64,000 nucleotides of DNA from JAGNZR01 sp051652785. GTDB taxonomy: Bacteria > Fusobacteriota > Fusobacteriia > Fusobacteriales > Fusobacteriaceae. The stretch's first letter is position 1. Each line of letters begins with the position of its first letter. The stretch covers positions 1 through 64,000 of the forward strand of contig JBOFUX010000054.1 of the NCBI GenBank assembly GCA_051652785.1, given 5' to 3'. The position numbers were made by a program, and so were the translations under genes. Positions 18,888 to 27,996 of this stretch are shown piece after piece. The notes beneath the pieces are model-generated. The model searched no databases and was not told where the DNA came from. It was given only the letters and a program-made list of their open reading frames with translations.

Positions 18888-19922
18888 ATGGGATTTTCTA
18901 AAGAAAAAAGAACACAAATAAAAGAAAAGATGCTAACACTTATATTTGAAAATAAAAATCCTTTTATTGAAACATTAAAAATTTTTAACATAAGTAGACA
19001 GACCTTGTCAAAATACCTTAAAGAGTTAGAGAAGGAAAATTTAATTACTTCTCAAGGCGGAATGACTAGAAAAATTTACAAACTAAATAATTTTATTGAT
19101 AAGACTTTTACTTTTAAAATAAAAAAAGGAATCAGTGAGGAAGATATTATTTATAATAACTCTATCAAACCATTCATAGCTAATCAAAAAGAAAATATTA
19201 AAGATATTATTCTCTATTCATTTACTGAAATGGTTAACAATGTTATAGATCATTCTGAATCTAGTCAAGTTATTATTAATATCTTTGAAAATTATTTTAA
19301 AATACACATTATAATTTTAGATTTTGGAATAGGAATTTTTAAAAAAATCGTTCGTGACCACCAGCTAAGTTCTGAAGATGAGGCAATTTTTCAGTTACAT
19401 AAAGGTAAATTAACATCAGATTCTACCCATCATTCTGGTGAAGGTATTTTCTTTACTTCTAGAGCTTGTGATATTTTTGTAATTTTTTCAGGAGATAAGT
19501 TTTTTTCTACTTATAATACAAAAGACATGATAACTGATTATAAAAATATTTCTGATAAAACAGGAACTAATGTTCATTTAGTTATCAATAAAAATACGAC
19601 AAAAAATATTGGTGATATTTTTAATTCATATACTGATGATGACTATGGATTTTCAAAAACTGAAATTAGAATCAATTTAGCTGAAAAATTTGAAAAAACT
19701 TTAATCTCTAGATCACAAGCAAAAAGAGTTTTAGCAGAACTTGTAAATTTTACAGATATTGTCTTAGATTTTGCTGATATTAGAACTGTTGGACAAGGTT
19801 TCCTAGATGAAATATTTAGAGTTTTCACTACTAAAAATCCTGATAAAAAAATTAAATATATAAATACAAATGAACAAGTTAATATAATGTTGGCACATGT
19901 TTTAAGAAGTACAACAAAATAA
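18888..19922 (+). CDS. HTH, GHKL-ATPase and STAS-like (DUF4325) regulator
   Basis: 344 residues in three parts. Residues 5-68 are a winged-helix HTH (FNISRQTLSKYLKELEKENLI). Residues 100-225 are a histidine-kinase-like ATPase: N box TEMVNNVIDHS at 113-123, G1 box DFGIG at 145-149 and G2 box HSGEGIF at 182-188. There is no phosphoacceptor histidine domain. Residues 272-340 match DUF4325, a STAS-like fold (LDFADIRTVGQGFLDEIFRVF). The combination resembles an anti-sigma-factor kinase and its STAS antagonist in one chain with a DNA-binding head. Function is unknown. It has its own promoter, an AAGGAGGA site and a strong terminator, so it is monocistronic. Confidence 0.8.
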   Translation: MGFSKEKRTQIKEKMLTLIFENKNPFIETLKIFNISRQTLSKYLKELEKENLITSQGGMTRKIYKLNNFIDKTFTFKIKKGISEEDIIYNNSIKPFIANQKENIKDIILYSFTEMVNNVIDHSESSQVIINIFENYFKIHIIILDFGIGIFKKIVRDHQLSSEDEAIFQLHKGKLTSDSTHHSGEGIFFTSRACDIFVIFSGDKFFSTYNTKDMITDYKNISDKTGTNVHLVINKNTTKNIGDIFNSYTDDDYGFSKTEIRINLAEKFEKTLISRSQAKRVLAELVNFTDIVLDFADIRTVGQGFLDEIFRVFTTKNPDKKIKYINTNEQVNIMLAHVLRSTTK

Positions 19923-19927
19923 TTCTC

Positions 19928-19973
19928 ATAATAAAAGAACCTGAAAACTAATATTTTCAGGTTCTTTTATTAT
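19928..19973 (+). terminator. Intrinsic terminator
   Basis: A perfect 20-bp stem (19928-19947 with 19954-19973) and six-base loop start 6 bases after the STAS-like gene's stop. T-rich arms make it active in both directions. Confidence 0.85.
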
Positions 19974-20072
19974 GAACTATTTTTTATTTTTATAAATAAA
20001 AAATAAAAAAACTTTCCTTAGAAAGCCTTTAGTACAAATCTATTTTAACCTTTTATAAAAGGTATGTTTTTA

Positions 20073-20155
20073 TGGTGCGAGAGAAGGGACTTGAACCCTT
20101 ACGTCGAAACGCCAGATCCTAAGTCTGGTGCGTCTGCCAATTCCGCCACCCTCGC
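20073..20155 (-). tRNA. tRNA-Leu (anticodon TAG)
   Basis: Minus-strand cloverleaf with acceptor GCGAGGG, anticodon loop CTTAGGA within a CCAGA/TCTGG stem, a long variable arm (class II) and GGTTCAAGTCC as T arm. The CCA end is encoded. It is last in the six-gene tRNA cluster. Confidence 0.95.
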
Positions 20156-20163
20156 GTTTATAA

Positions 20164-20239
20164 TGGTGCGTCATACAGGACTTGAACCTGTGGCAACACG
20201 ATTAAAAGTCGTGTGCTCTACCAGCTGAGCTAATGACGC
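20164..20239 (-). tRNA. tRNA-Lys (anticodon TTT)
   Basis: Acceptor GCGTCAT pairs with ATGACGC. The D arm is AGCTCAGCTGGTAGAGC, the anticodon stem-loop ACGACTTTTAATCGT, and the T arm GGTTCAAGTCC. The CCA end is encoded. Confidence 0.95.
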
Positions 20240-20251
20240 ATATTAAATTTA

Positions 20252-20328
20252 TGGGGTGACCGACGGGGTTCGAACCCGCGACAACCAGTACCACAAACTG
20301 GCGCTCTACCAACTGAACTACGATCACC
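20252..20328 (-). tRNA. tRNA-His (anticodon GTG)
   Basis: Acceptor GGTGATC, anticodon stem-loop CCAGTTTGTGGTACTGG and T arm GGGTTCGAACCC. The CCA end is encoded. Confidence 0.95.
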
Positions 20329-20348
20329 ATATAAAATTTTAAAAATAA

Positions 20349-20425
<77 letters not shown>

Positions 20426-20433
20426 AAATATTT

Positions 20434-20509
<76 letters not shown>

Positions 20510-20517
20510 AGATTAAA

Positions 20518-20594
20518 TGGTCGGAATAGCAAGATTCGAACTTGCGGCCCCTTGCTCCCAAGGCAAGTGCGCTACCGGACTGCGCTATATTCCG
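20518..20594 (-). tRNA. tRNA-Pro (anticodon TGG)
   Basis: Acceptor CGGAATA, anticodon stem-loop CTTGCCTTGGGAGCAAG and T arm GCAAGTTCGAATCTTGC. The CCA end is encoded. It is first in the cluster, directly behind the promoter. Confidence 0.95.
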
Positions 20595-20615
20595 TACTTC
20601 TTTAATACATTTATA

Positions 20616-20644
20616 ATAATACCACAAATAACAAAATATGTCAA
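20616..20644 (-). promoter_or_regulatory. Strong promoter of the tRNA cluster
   Basis: On the minus strand TTGACA (20644-20639), a 17-base spacer and TATTAT (20621-20616) lie 22 bases before tRNA-Pro. It would drive the Pro-Gly-Arg-His-Lys-Leu transcript. Confidence 0.75.
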
Positions 20645-20660
20645 CCTTATTTTTTTATAT

Positions 20661-20688
20661 TTGATTTATTTTTTTTTTAATGTATAAT
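20661..20688 (+). promoter_or_regulatory. Promoter of the OmpA lipoprotein gene
   Basis: TTGATT (20661-20666), a 16-base spacer and TATAAT (20683-20688) lie 58 bases before the start codon. It is divergent from the tRNA promoter. Confidence 0.6.
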
Positions 20689-20745
20689 TAATTTAGAGAG
20701 TATCTAGAGATATCTATCTATAATAATTTTTTTGGAGGAATATTT

Positions 20746-21405
20746 ATGTTTTTAAAAAAATCTATTATTACCGTTTTTGCAGGCTTAACATTAGTTGGTT
20801 GTACAAATAATCCATTTCTTTCTCCATATGACGGTGGGATAAATACTAAAACAAGTGGTTCTTTAGGTGGAGCAGCTTTAGGAGCTCTCGCAGGTCAAGC
20901 TATTGGCGGAGATACAAAAGGAACATTAATTGGAGCAGGAATAGGTGCACTAGCTGGACTTGGATGGGGTGCTTATAGAGATAAACAAGAAATGGAGTTA
21001 AAAAGAAGTTTAAAAAACTCTAATGTTAATGTTACACGAGAAGGTGACTTTCTTAATTTAACATTACCTGGCGGTGTTACTTTTCACACTAACAGCTCTA
21101 CTATTTCACCAAATTTTTATGAATCATTAAATTCAATTGCTTCTGTATTAACTCAATATCCAGAATCTAGAATTAATGTTGCTGGTTTCACAGATAATGT
21201 AGGGTCAGCCCCTTATAACGTTACTCTTTCTCAACAAAGAGCTGGAAGTGTTACTAACTACTTAGTAAAAAGAGGTGTGGCCTCTGGGAGAATAGCTTCA
21301 ACTGGATACGGTTCTTCTAATTTTGTCGCTACTAACTCTACACCTATTGGACGTTCTATGAATAGAAGGGTAGAAATAAAAATTTTACCTCCCACTAACT
21401 ATTAA
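20746..21405 (+). CDS. OmpA-family outer-membrane lipoprotein
   Basis: 219 residues. The N-terminus is a lipoprotein signal with lipobox LVGC (acylated Cys19). A Gly-zipper region (about 40-75, repeated GALAG/GAGIGALAG) follows, then an OmpA C-terminal peptidoglycan-binding domain (about 105-215). That domain contains the characteristic VAGFTDNVGSAPYN...LSQQRAGSV and RSMNRRVEI. It probably anchors the outer membrane to peptidoglycan, as Pal or YiaD-type proteins do. It has its own promoter, a TGGAGGA site and a terminator, so it stands alone. It indicates a diderm organism. Confidence 0.93.
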   Translation: MFLKKSIITVFAGLTLVGCTNNPFLSPYDGGINTKTSGSLGGAALGALAGQAIGGDTKGTLIGAGIGALAGLGWGAYRDKQEMELKRSLKNSNVNVTREGDFLNLTLPGGVTFHTNSSTISPNFYESLNSIASVLTQYPESRINVAGFTDNVGSAPYNVTLSQQRAGSVTNYLVKRGVASGRIASTGYGSSNFVATNSTPIGRSMNRRVEIKILPPTNY

Positions 21406-21428
21406 TAAAAAATATTATCTTAAAATAA

Positions 21429-21480
21429 AAAAAGAGACTAAATTATATGAAAAAATCATATGAAATTTAGTCTCTTTTTT
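21429..21480. terminator. Bidirectional intrinsic terminator
   Basis: A long stem (AAAAGAGACTAAATT with AATTTAGTCTCTTTT, extended inward by ATATGA/TCATAT with a bulge) has A and T runs outside. It serves both the OmpA lipoprotein gene and the convergent manA. Confidence 0.8.
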
Positions 21481-21482
21481 CT

Positions 21483-22451
21483 CTATAAATATGATTTTAA
21501 AATTTCAATTTCTCCTTCTATTTCAACTTCTAATAAAGCTGGAATAAAATACGTATCTCCTATTTCCATAGGATAATTTATTTCATTTACTTTTAAAAAT
21601 CCTTTTCCTGATATAATAGAGTATACTTTAAAATTAAGATTTAGATCATCCTTATACTTTCCATTTACTAAAAGTTTATCTATTGAAAAATATTTAGATT
21701 GTATTAATTTTTGCATGATACAATCTTTATAAATTAAATTTTTTCGTTCTTTCTCTGTAGTTATTTTAGGAGTTCCATTAAATTCTATTACATCTATTGC
21801 CTTTTTTAATTGTAAAGGTCTTAATTGCCCATCTACAACTCTATCAAAATCGTATATTCTATATGTTGTATCTGAATTTTGTTGTGTCTCACAAATTAAA
21901 ATAGAGCCAGTTAAACTAGCGTGAACTAATCCAGGATTAATATCTATAAAATCACCTTTTTTTACATTCACTATATTAAAAACAGAATTAAATTCTTTTT
22001 TTTCAAATTTTTCTAAAAATTCTTCTTTAGAAATACCTTCTTTTACTCCTAATATTAAACTGGCATCTTCACTTGCATCTATTACATACCAAGTTTCTGA
22101 TTTTCCAAGTTCTCCCTCAACTCTCATTGCATATTCATCACTAGGGTGAACTTGAACAGATAACTTATCGTTAATATCTAAATATTTTATTAATAGTGGA
22201 AATTTATTATTAAATTTTTTATAAATTTCTTCTCCTACTAATTTCTCTTTAAACTCCTCTAAAAGATTCTGAAAACTTCTGTCTTTTAACTCTCCATTTT
22301 CAACAAAACTCATACCATTTTTATGACAACTTACTTCCCACGACTCACCATAATTTCCTACCATTGGCAATTCTATATTTAAAATTTCTTGAAATTTTCT
22401 TCCACCCCAAACTTTTTTAACTAAATTTTTTTTAAATTTTAATGGATACAT
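21483..22451 (-). CDS. manA: Mannose-6-phosphate isomerase, class I
   Basis: 322 residues, the short bacterial form. Zinc-binding and active-site segments are visible: LSVQVHPSDEYA (near 100), GKSETWYVID and FIDINPGLVHAS. It interconverts mannose-6-phosphate and fructose-6-phosphate in the cytosol. The C-terminal cupin half is divergent (ends EIEGEIEILKSYL). Upstream, only about 40 bases separate its start from the IS remnant, so its native promoter may have been altered. Confidence 0.93.
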   Translation of the reverse strand: MYPLKFKKNLVKKVWGGRKFQEILNIELPMVGNYGESWEVSCHKNGMSFVENGELKDRSFQNLLEEFKEKLVGEEIYKKFNNKFPLLIKYLDINDKLSVQVHPSDEYAMRVEGELGKSETWYVIDASEDASLILGVKEGISKEEFLEKFEKKEFNSVFNIVNVKKGDFIDINPGLVHASLTGSILICETQQNSDTTYRIYDFDRVVDGQLRPLQLKKAIDVIEFNGTPKITTEKERKNLIYKDCIMQKLIQSKYFSIDKLLVNGKYKDDLNLNFKVYSIISGKGFLKVNEINYPMEIGDTYFIPALLEVEIEGEIEILKSYL

Positions 22452-22499
22452 TTTTCACCTCTCTATTTTTTCTAACACTTTATATTTTACATTAAAAAA

Positions 22500-23033
22500 T
22501 CTGCATATGCAACACTTCCTTGCTTCTTCTTCAACGCTTTTGCTATTGATTTTAAGTATAATGCTTTTGATATTGAAACTAGAGGTAAAGCTAAAGGTTC
22601 TAGAAAAGGAAGACCTAAAATAAATTTTAAAACTATTGAGGAAGAAATACAATATTTAAGAATGGAAAATGAATATTTAAAAAAGTTACGGGCTCAGCAA
22701 AAAAATAATAAAATTAATAAATTTCAAGTCATAGATGAAATGAAGGAAAAATACATGAATAATTTTAAACGAAAAGGAGTCACAGATTCAATGTCTAGAA
22801 GAGGTAATTGTTTGGATAATGCGCCTATTGAATCATTTTTTAGCCATTTGAAAAGTGAATCTATTTATTTGAATAAAGTTTTAGATAGTGATATTACTAT
22901 AGAATTAATAAAAAATTATATAGATTTTTACAATACAAAAAGAATACAAAAAAAATTAAACGGTTTAAGTCCTGTAGAATACAGAATAAAAACCGCTTAA
23001 ATATCTTTTTATTAAATTGTCTACTTAACAGGG
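22500..23033 (+). mobile_element. IS3-family (IS150-like) element remnant with internal deletion
   Basis: An open frame beginning about 22500 encodes the C-terminal part of an OrfA (GKAKGSRKGRPK, then the leucine-zipper-like IEEEIQYLRMENEYLKKLRA). It passes directly into the last part of an OrfB. The right terminus (AAATTGTCTACTTAACAGGG, 23013-23032) follows. The HTH half of OrfA and most of the integrase core are missing. The left end cannot be located. Confidence 0.8.
22662..23000 (+). pseudogene. Fused OrfA-OrfB transposase fragment
   Basis: The 112-residue ORF joins the OrfA tail (MENEYLKKLRAQQKN...VIDEMKEKY) to the OrfB C-terminus starting near MNNFKRKGVTDSMSRRGNCLDN. SMSRRGNCLDNAPIESFFSHLKSE and YNTKRIQKKLNGLSPVEYR are hallmarks of IS3-family DDE transposases and include the final catalytic Glu region. 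The first two catalytic Asp residues are absent, so the product cannot transpose. The ATG at 22662 is only an internal Met of OrfA. Confidence 0.85.
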
Positions 23034-23057
23034 TATATACTAGAGAGCTTCCTTTTT

Positions 23058-24428
23058 TTAATTTTCTTTTAAAGTTTCATATTCAGTTGTAGATTTATCT
23101 ACTAATTTATACAAAAGGAGTAATGCTATTAAGTTCGGAAAAGCCATTAAACCATTAAATAAATCAGCTAAATTCCATATCACTTCTACTTTTGCCATGG
23201 AACCTAAAAAAATAAATAAGAGAACTATTAATCTATATGGAGTTAAACCTTTTACCCCAACTAGATATTTTACGTTAGTTTCCCCAAAATAATACCATCC
23301 AATTATAGTAGAAAAAGCGAAAAATAGTAAACAAATAGCAATAAACATACCTCCGTGTTTTCCTAGTGCTGAAACAAAAGCAAATTGAGTAAGTTCTATC
23401 CCTGTTAATTTTATTTCTTTAGCTTTAACTAAATCTACATTCATAATAATAACTAGAGCAGTACAAGTTAATACAACAAAAGTATCAATAAAAACTGTTA
23501 TTATTGCTACAGCTCCTTGCTGGGCTGGATGCTTTACTTTTGCCACTGCATGGGCATGGGGGGTAGAACCCATTCCTGCTTCATTGGAGAAAATCCCTCT
23601 TGCTACTCCAAATCTTACAGCTTGTTTTATTGTTACACCTAATGCTCCACCTAACATTGCTGTAGGACTAAATGCTCCAACTACTATCATTTTTAATGCT
23701 GGAAAAATATTTTGAAAATTGTATAGTACTATTAAAATAGAAGCTACTACATAAAGTCCTGCCATTACAGGAACTACTTTCTCAGCAAAAGAAGCTATTC
23801 TTTTAATTCCACCTATAAAAATAAATCCCGCTAGTATTGCGATTATTCCACCTATTAAAATAGTGCTTACAGGTAAAACATTTTTAAAAGCCACTGCTAT
23901 TGAATTAGATTGAACTGCATTTCCCATAAAAGCTAGAGCTAAAACGCAAGAAACACTAAAACTCCCTGCTAATATTTTACTAAACTTTGTATTTCCAAGA
24001 CCTTCACTTATATAATAAGCTGGTCCTCCTGTCATTTCTCCACCAACTTTTCTTTTAAACAGTTGTCCTAAAACAGCTTCTGAATAAACTGTTGCCATTC
24101 CAAAGAAAGCACTTAACCACATCCAAAAAATTGCTCCTGGTCCTCCTGCTGCTATTGCTGTTGCTGCTCCTGCTAGATTTCCTGTTCCAACTTGTGCTGC
24201 TATTGCTGTTGCTAACGATTGATATGAACTCATACCTTCTGCCCCTGCAGCTTCTCCAGTTAAAGTTGCTCCACTGATTACTCTTTTAAATCCTTCTTTG
24301 AATTTTCTAATTTGAATAAATTTTAATTTAATCGTGTAGAATATTCCTGTTCCAAGTAATAAAAATATTAGTACTGAATTCCATATTATATCACTAGTAT
24401 TTTGAACCATTAAATCAAATGAACTCAT
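23058..24428 (-). CDS. Na+:alanine/glycine symporter (AGCS family)
   Basis: 456 residues, about 10-11 hydrophobic helices. Family signatures are GTGNLAGAATAIAAGGPGAIFWMW (Na+/substrate region near 78-100), the FSNEAGMGSTPHAHA stretch and the C-terminal DLFNGLMAFPN. It imports alanine or glycine with sodium at the inner membrane. It lies at the end of the glycine reductase cluster, 112 bases after the NfnAB-type gene, so glycine uptake for fermentation is the likely job. The spacer is AT-rich without an obvious terminator. Confidence 0.93.
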   Translation of the reverse strand: MSSFDLMVQNTSDIIWNSVLIFLLLGTGIFYTIKLKFIQIRKFKEGFKRVISGATLTGEAAGAEGMSSYQSLATAIAAQVGTGNLAGAATAIAAGGPGAIFWMWLSAFFGMATVYSEAVLGQLFKRKVGGEMTGGPAYYISEGLGNTKFSKILAGSFSVSCVLALAFMGNAVQSNSIAVAFKNVLPVSTILIGGIIAILAGFIFIGGIKRIASFAEKVVPVMAGLYVVASILIVLYNFQNIFPALKMIVVGAFSPTAMLGGALGVTIKQAVRFGVARGIFSNEAGMGSTPHAHAVAKVKHPAQQGAVAIITVFIDTFVVLTCTALVIIMNVDLVKAKEIKLTGIELTQFAFVSALGKHGGMFIAICLLFFAFSTIIGWYYFGETNVKYLVGVKGLTPYRLIVLLFIFLGSMAKVEVIWNLADLFNGLMAFPNLIALLLLYKLVDKSTTEYETLKEN

Positions 24429-24540
24429 TTAATCCCCCCCTTAAATTAATATATAAAAAAATAAATTTTACATTCTTTTTTTATTGTAAATTAATTTTTT
24501 TGGTTAATTAATTTTAAAAATTATTCTTTATAAATTAATT

Positions 24541-26820
24541 TTATTTAAAATTGTCTTTAATATATTTGTCTATAGCCACTGCAGTTTTCTTTCCTGAACC
24601 CATTGCTAATATAACTGTTGCTGCTCCTGAAACAACATCTCCACAAGCAAATACTCCTCGCTTATTTGTTCGCCCATCATCATCAGCTATAATATATTTC
24701 CATTTATTTACATCTAACCCCTTTGTAGTTTCTGGAATTAGAGAGTTAGAACTGGTACCTATTGCTACAATTACAGAATTAACATCCATTATAAACTCTG
24801 AACCTGTAATCTCTATAAAATTTGCTCTTCCAGAACTATCTTTTTCTCCTAAAGCTGTTTTTACACATCTCATTCCTATTACATTCCCTTTTTCATCTCC
24901 TAATATTTCTTTCGGCAATGTCAGTTCATCAAAAATTATTCCTTCTTCTTTAGCATGATGTATTTCTTCTAATCTAGCAGGAAATTCTGAAACTCCTCTT
25001 CTATATGCTATATGAGCTTCTGAGCCTAATCTTTTTGCTGTTCTTACAGCATCCATAGCAACATTTCCCCCACCTATAATAACTACTTTATCCCCTATCT
25101 TAACTGGAGTATCGTAATCTGTTAAGTAAGCTTTCATAAGATTTACTCTAGTTAAAAATTCATTGGCTGAAAAAACTCCATTTAAATTTTCACCAGGAAT
25201 TCCCATAAATTTTGGAAGTCCAGCTCCACTACCTATAAATACTGCGTTAAAACCTTCTTTTTCAAGTAAATCATCTATAGTTTTAGTCTTACCTATAATT
25301 ATATTTTTTTTAAATTTTACACCTAATTTTTCAATTTGTTGAATTTCTTTCTGAACTATTTTTTCTTTAGGTAGTCTAAACTCTGGAATTCCATATGTTA
25401 ATACTCCACCAAGTTTATGTAGAGCTTCAAATACTTCAACTTTATACCCTAATTTAGCCAAGTCTCCAGCAACGGTTAACCCTGCTGGTCCACTTCCAAC
25501 CACAGCAACTTTATAACCATTTGGTTTTGGTATTATTATCTCAGAGTCCACCTCTAGCATATAATCTCCAACAAATTTTTCCAATTTTCCAATAGCTACA
25601 GCTTCCCCTTTTATCCCAACTATACACCGTTCTTCACACTGTGTTTCTTGAGGACAAACTCTTCCACATACTGCTGGTAAACTAGTATATTTTTTTAAAA
25701 TTTTCCCTGCCTCTAATATATCGCCCTTTTTAACTTCTTGTATGAATTTAGGAATATCTATAGATACAGGACAACCATTTACACATAGTGGGTTTTTGCA
25801 ATTAAGACATCTACTTGCTTCTGCCATAGCTTCTTTTAAAGAATAATTTAAAGTAACCTCTTCAAAGTTTTTAGCTCTCTTCACAGGGTCTTGTTCTTTT
25901 ATTGGAACTTTTTTCAGTCTATCAACTTTTATTTCTTCCTCATGACAACCACAGTTTCCAGAATGATGAGTATCTCCTTCGACCTCTTTAAGCCTCTCTC
26001 GCCCTTCTTCTGTTTTATAAAAAGATTGTCTTTTAATAGCCTCATCAAAATTAACTTTATGACCATCAAATTCAGGACCATCTACACAAGCAAATTTTAT
26101 CTCTCCACCAATAGAAACTCTGCAAGCACCACACATTCCAGTTCCATCTATCATAAGGGGATTTAAACTAACTGTTGTGGGAATATTATATTCTTTTGTT
26201 TTTAAACAAACAAATTTCATCATCATCATAGGTCCAATTGCAACTATATGATCATATTTTTTCCCTTTGTTTTGCAGTAAATCATCTATTAAATTAGTTA
26301 CTAACCCATGAAAACCATAAGAACCATCATCTGTACAAATGTATAGATTTTTAGCTACATTTTTTAATTCCTTTTCAAATATTAAAATATTTTTATTCTT
26401 TGCTCCAATAATAACATCTACATCAATTCCTTTTTCTTTCATCCATTTAACTTGCGGATATATTGGTGCTGTTCCTACTCCACCAGCTACAAATAAATAT
26501 TTTTTCTTTTTTAGTTCAAAAATATTTTCATGTATAAATTCACTTTCTCTACCTAAAGGTCCTATTACATCTTGAAAATAATTTCCAGTTTCCAGTTCTC
26601 CCATTCTTTTAGTACTTTCCCCTATGACAAAGTACACAATAGTAACACTTTCTCTTTTAATATCGTAATCACAAATTGTTAAAGGGATTCGCTCTCCTTT
26701 TTCATCTAATTTTACTATTAAAAAATTTCCTGGTTTTGCTGATTCTGCAATCTCTTTAGCTTTCACTTCCATTAAACAAATTTCTTTATTTAACCATTCT
26801 TTTTTTAAAATTTCAAACAT
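24541..26820 (-). CDS. NfnAB-type ferredoxin-NADP+ oxidoreductase, fused subunits
   Basis: 759 residues joining two usually separate proteins. Residues 1-280 are the NfnA/PyrK-like half: an NAD/FAD fold with VAGGVGTAPIYPQ at 111-123 and a 2Fe-2S cluster with Cys230, Cys233 and Cys245. Residues 300-759 are the NfnB/glutamate-synthase-small-subunit-like half. It has Cys clusters at 338-350 and 385-399 for two 4Fe-4S centres, an FAD site VVGSGPAG at 440-447 and a second Rossmann motif VIIGGGNVAMDA. Known NfnAB enzymes couple NADH, ferredoxin and NADPH by electron bifurcation. Placed 18 bases after grdD, it may supply NADPH for thioredoxin reduction in glycine reduction. That link is inference. 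Confidence 0.85.
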   Translation of the reverse strand: MFEILKKEWLNKEICLMEVKAKEIAESAKPGNFLIVKLDEKGERIPLTICDYDIKRESVTIVYFVIGESTKRMGELETGNYFQDVIGPLGRESEFIHENIFELKKKKYLFVAGGVGTAPIYPQVKWMKEKGIDVDVIIGAKNKNILIFEKELKNVAKNLYICTDDGSYGFHGLVTNLIDDLLQNKGKKYDHIVAIGPMMMMKFVCLKTKEYNIPTTVSLNPLMIDGTGMCGACRVSIGGEIKFACVDGPEFDGHKVNFDEAIKRQSFYKTEEGRERLKEVEGDTHHSGNCGCHEEEIKVDRLKKVPIKEQDPVKRAKNFEEVTLNYSLKEAMAEASRCLNCKNPLCVNGCPVSIDIPKFIQEVKKGDILEAGKILKKYTSLPAVCGRVCPQETQCEERCIVGIKGEAVAIGKLEKFVGDYMLEVDSEIIIPKPNGYKVAVVGSGPAGLTVAGDLAKLGYKVEVFEALHKLGGVLTYGIPEFRLPKEKIVQKEIQQIEKLGVKFKKNIIIGKTKTIDDLLEKEGFNAVFIGSGAGLPKFMGIPGENLNGVFSANEFLTRVNLMKAYLTDYDTPVKIGDKVVIIGGGNVAMDAVRTAKRLGSEAHIAYRRGVSEFPARLEEIHHAKEEGIIFDELTLPKEILGDEKGNVIGMRCVKTALGEKDSSGRANFIEITGSEFIMDVNSVIVAIGTSSNSLIPETTKGLDVNKWKYIIADDDGRTNKRGVFACGDVVSGAATVILAMGSGKKTAVAIDKYIKDNFK

Positions 26821-26838
26821 AAGTCCCTCTCTTTTTCT

Positions 26839-27987
26839 TTATTCAATACAACCCATTTTTTTTAAAAGAGTTCTAGCTAATTCCTCTTTATTTTCATTTA
26901 CCATAACAATTGGACCTGTACAACCCATTCCAGCTTCAGCATAAATATTATTTTGTAATAAAAAATTTACTGCACTATCTAGTTCCATTATATCTACTCC
27001 TGATATTTGAGCAGTTACAACTTCCTTAGCCACTTCTTTTTGAGGTGCTAAGTTACTCACCTTTTCTTGTTTTAAACTTTTAAAAATTTCATCAAAATTC
27101 AATTCCTTAAGTTTTTTATTTTCATCTTCCATAGCTTTGCTTAGATTTCCCTTTACCATGTCCACAGCATACTCTACTGCTCCTTTTATTACATTTGGTC
27201 CTGAAGCTCTAGAGATAATAAATATTTTTCTTTCATATCCAAATCCAACACCAGGTCCGTACCCATATCCTAACACTTCTTCTGTTCCACCGCTATTAAA
27301 AGATGAAAATAATTTCATTAAAATATTTCCAGTAAGAGAATCTGTTACTACAATATCTGTACTTCCTAGTATTAAATCATTTCCTCTTAATATAATTCCC
27401 TTATCACTTCTCTTAGATTCTCCAAAGGTTAAGTCATAATTTTTATCTTTTAATTTTTTTAATTTTTTTTCAACTTCCCTAGCTCCGTCAACATTTAAAA
27501 TTCCTACTGTTGGATTTAATATGCCAGAAACTTTTGCTACTATATTTCCATAAATTGCATTTTTTATCATCCCCTCCACTCTATTAGTAGAAGTTGTTCC
27601 AGTTGTATTTGCTATAAACATAGGTTTTCCTGTAGGGGTTATAACTTTTCCTACAGTTGATACTCCTATTGGAAAGCTGTAGTGCATTGTAACTACAGCA
27701 TCTAAAAATTTTGAGTCCAAAAGTTCTTCTAATTTATTTTGAGAATCTTCTTCGTTTTCTACCTCAATTAAAGGTAGTGCTGTTTTTATTTTAGGACCTA
27801 TTAACGTTATCATAACTCCCAATGATTTAACTGCATATTCTGCTCCTTCTAAAACATTTTCTATACCTAATTCATTTCCAAAAAGAGTTATTCCTATATT
27901 AATTTTTTTTCCAAAACTTTTGTTTTCTAATTCATCAGCTAAACTTAGAAAGGTCTTACCAATAAATGTTTTTATATTATTATTCAT
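26839..27987 (-). CDS. grdD: Glycine/sarcosine/betaine reductase component C, alpha subunit
   Basis: 382 residues. It resembles PlsX/phosphate acetyltransferase-like proteins, as GrdD does, with the GYGYGPGVGFGYERK and GPNVIKGAVEYAVD regions. The C-terminal MGCTGPIVMVN contains a conserved Cys. With GrdC it receives the carboxymethylated selenocysteine group from GrdA and releases acetyl phosphate by phosphorolysis, so it yields ATP through acetate kinase. It starts 9 bases after grdC. Confidence 0.93.
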   Translation of the reverse strand: MNNNIKTFIGKTFLSLADELENKSFGKKINIGITLFGNELGIENVLEGAEYAVKSLGVMITLIGPKIKTALPLIEVENEEDSQNKLEELLDSKFLDAVVTMHYSFPIGVSTVGKVITPTGKPMFIANTTGTTSTNRVEGMIKNAIYGNIVAKVSGILNPTVGILNVDGAREVEKKLKKLKDKNYDLTFGESKRSDKGIILRGNDLILGSTDIVVTDSLTGNILMKLFSSFNSGGTEEVLGYGYGPGVGFGYERKIFIISRASGPNVIKGAVEYAVDMVKGNLSKAMEDENKKLKELNFDEIFKSLKQEKVSNLAPQKEVAKEVVTAQISGVDIMELDSAVNFLLQNNIYAEAGMGCTGPIVMVNENKEELARTLLKKMGCIE

Positions 27988-27996
27988 AAGTCCCCC

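Noticed and set aside
22455..22652. Minus-strand 65-residue ORF upstream of manA
   Set aside because: It is antisense to the OrfA fragment of the IS remnant and has low-complexity composition.
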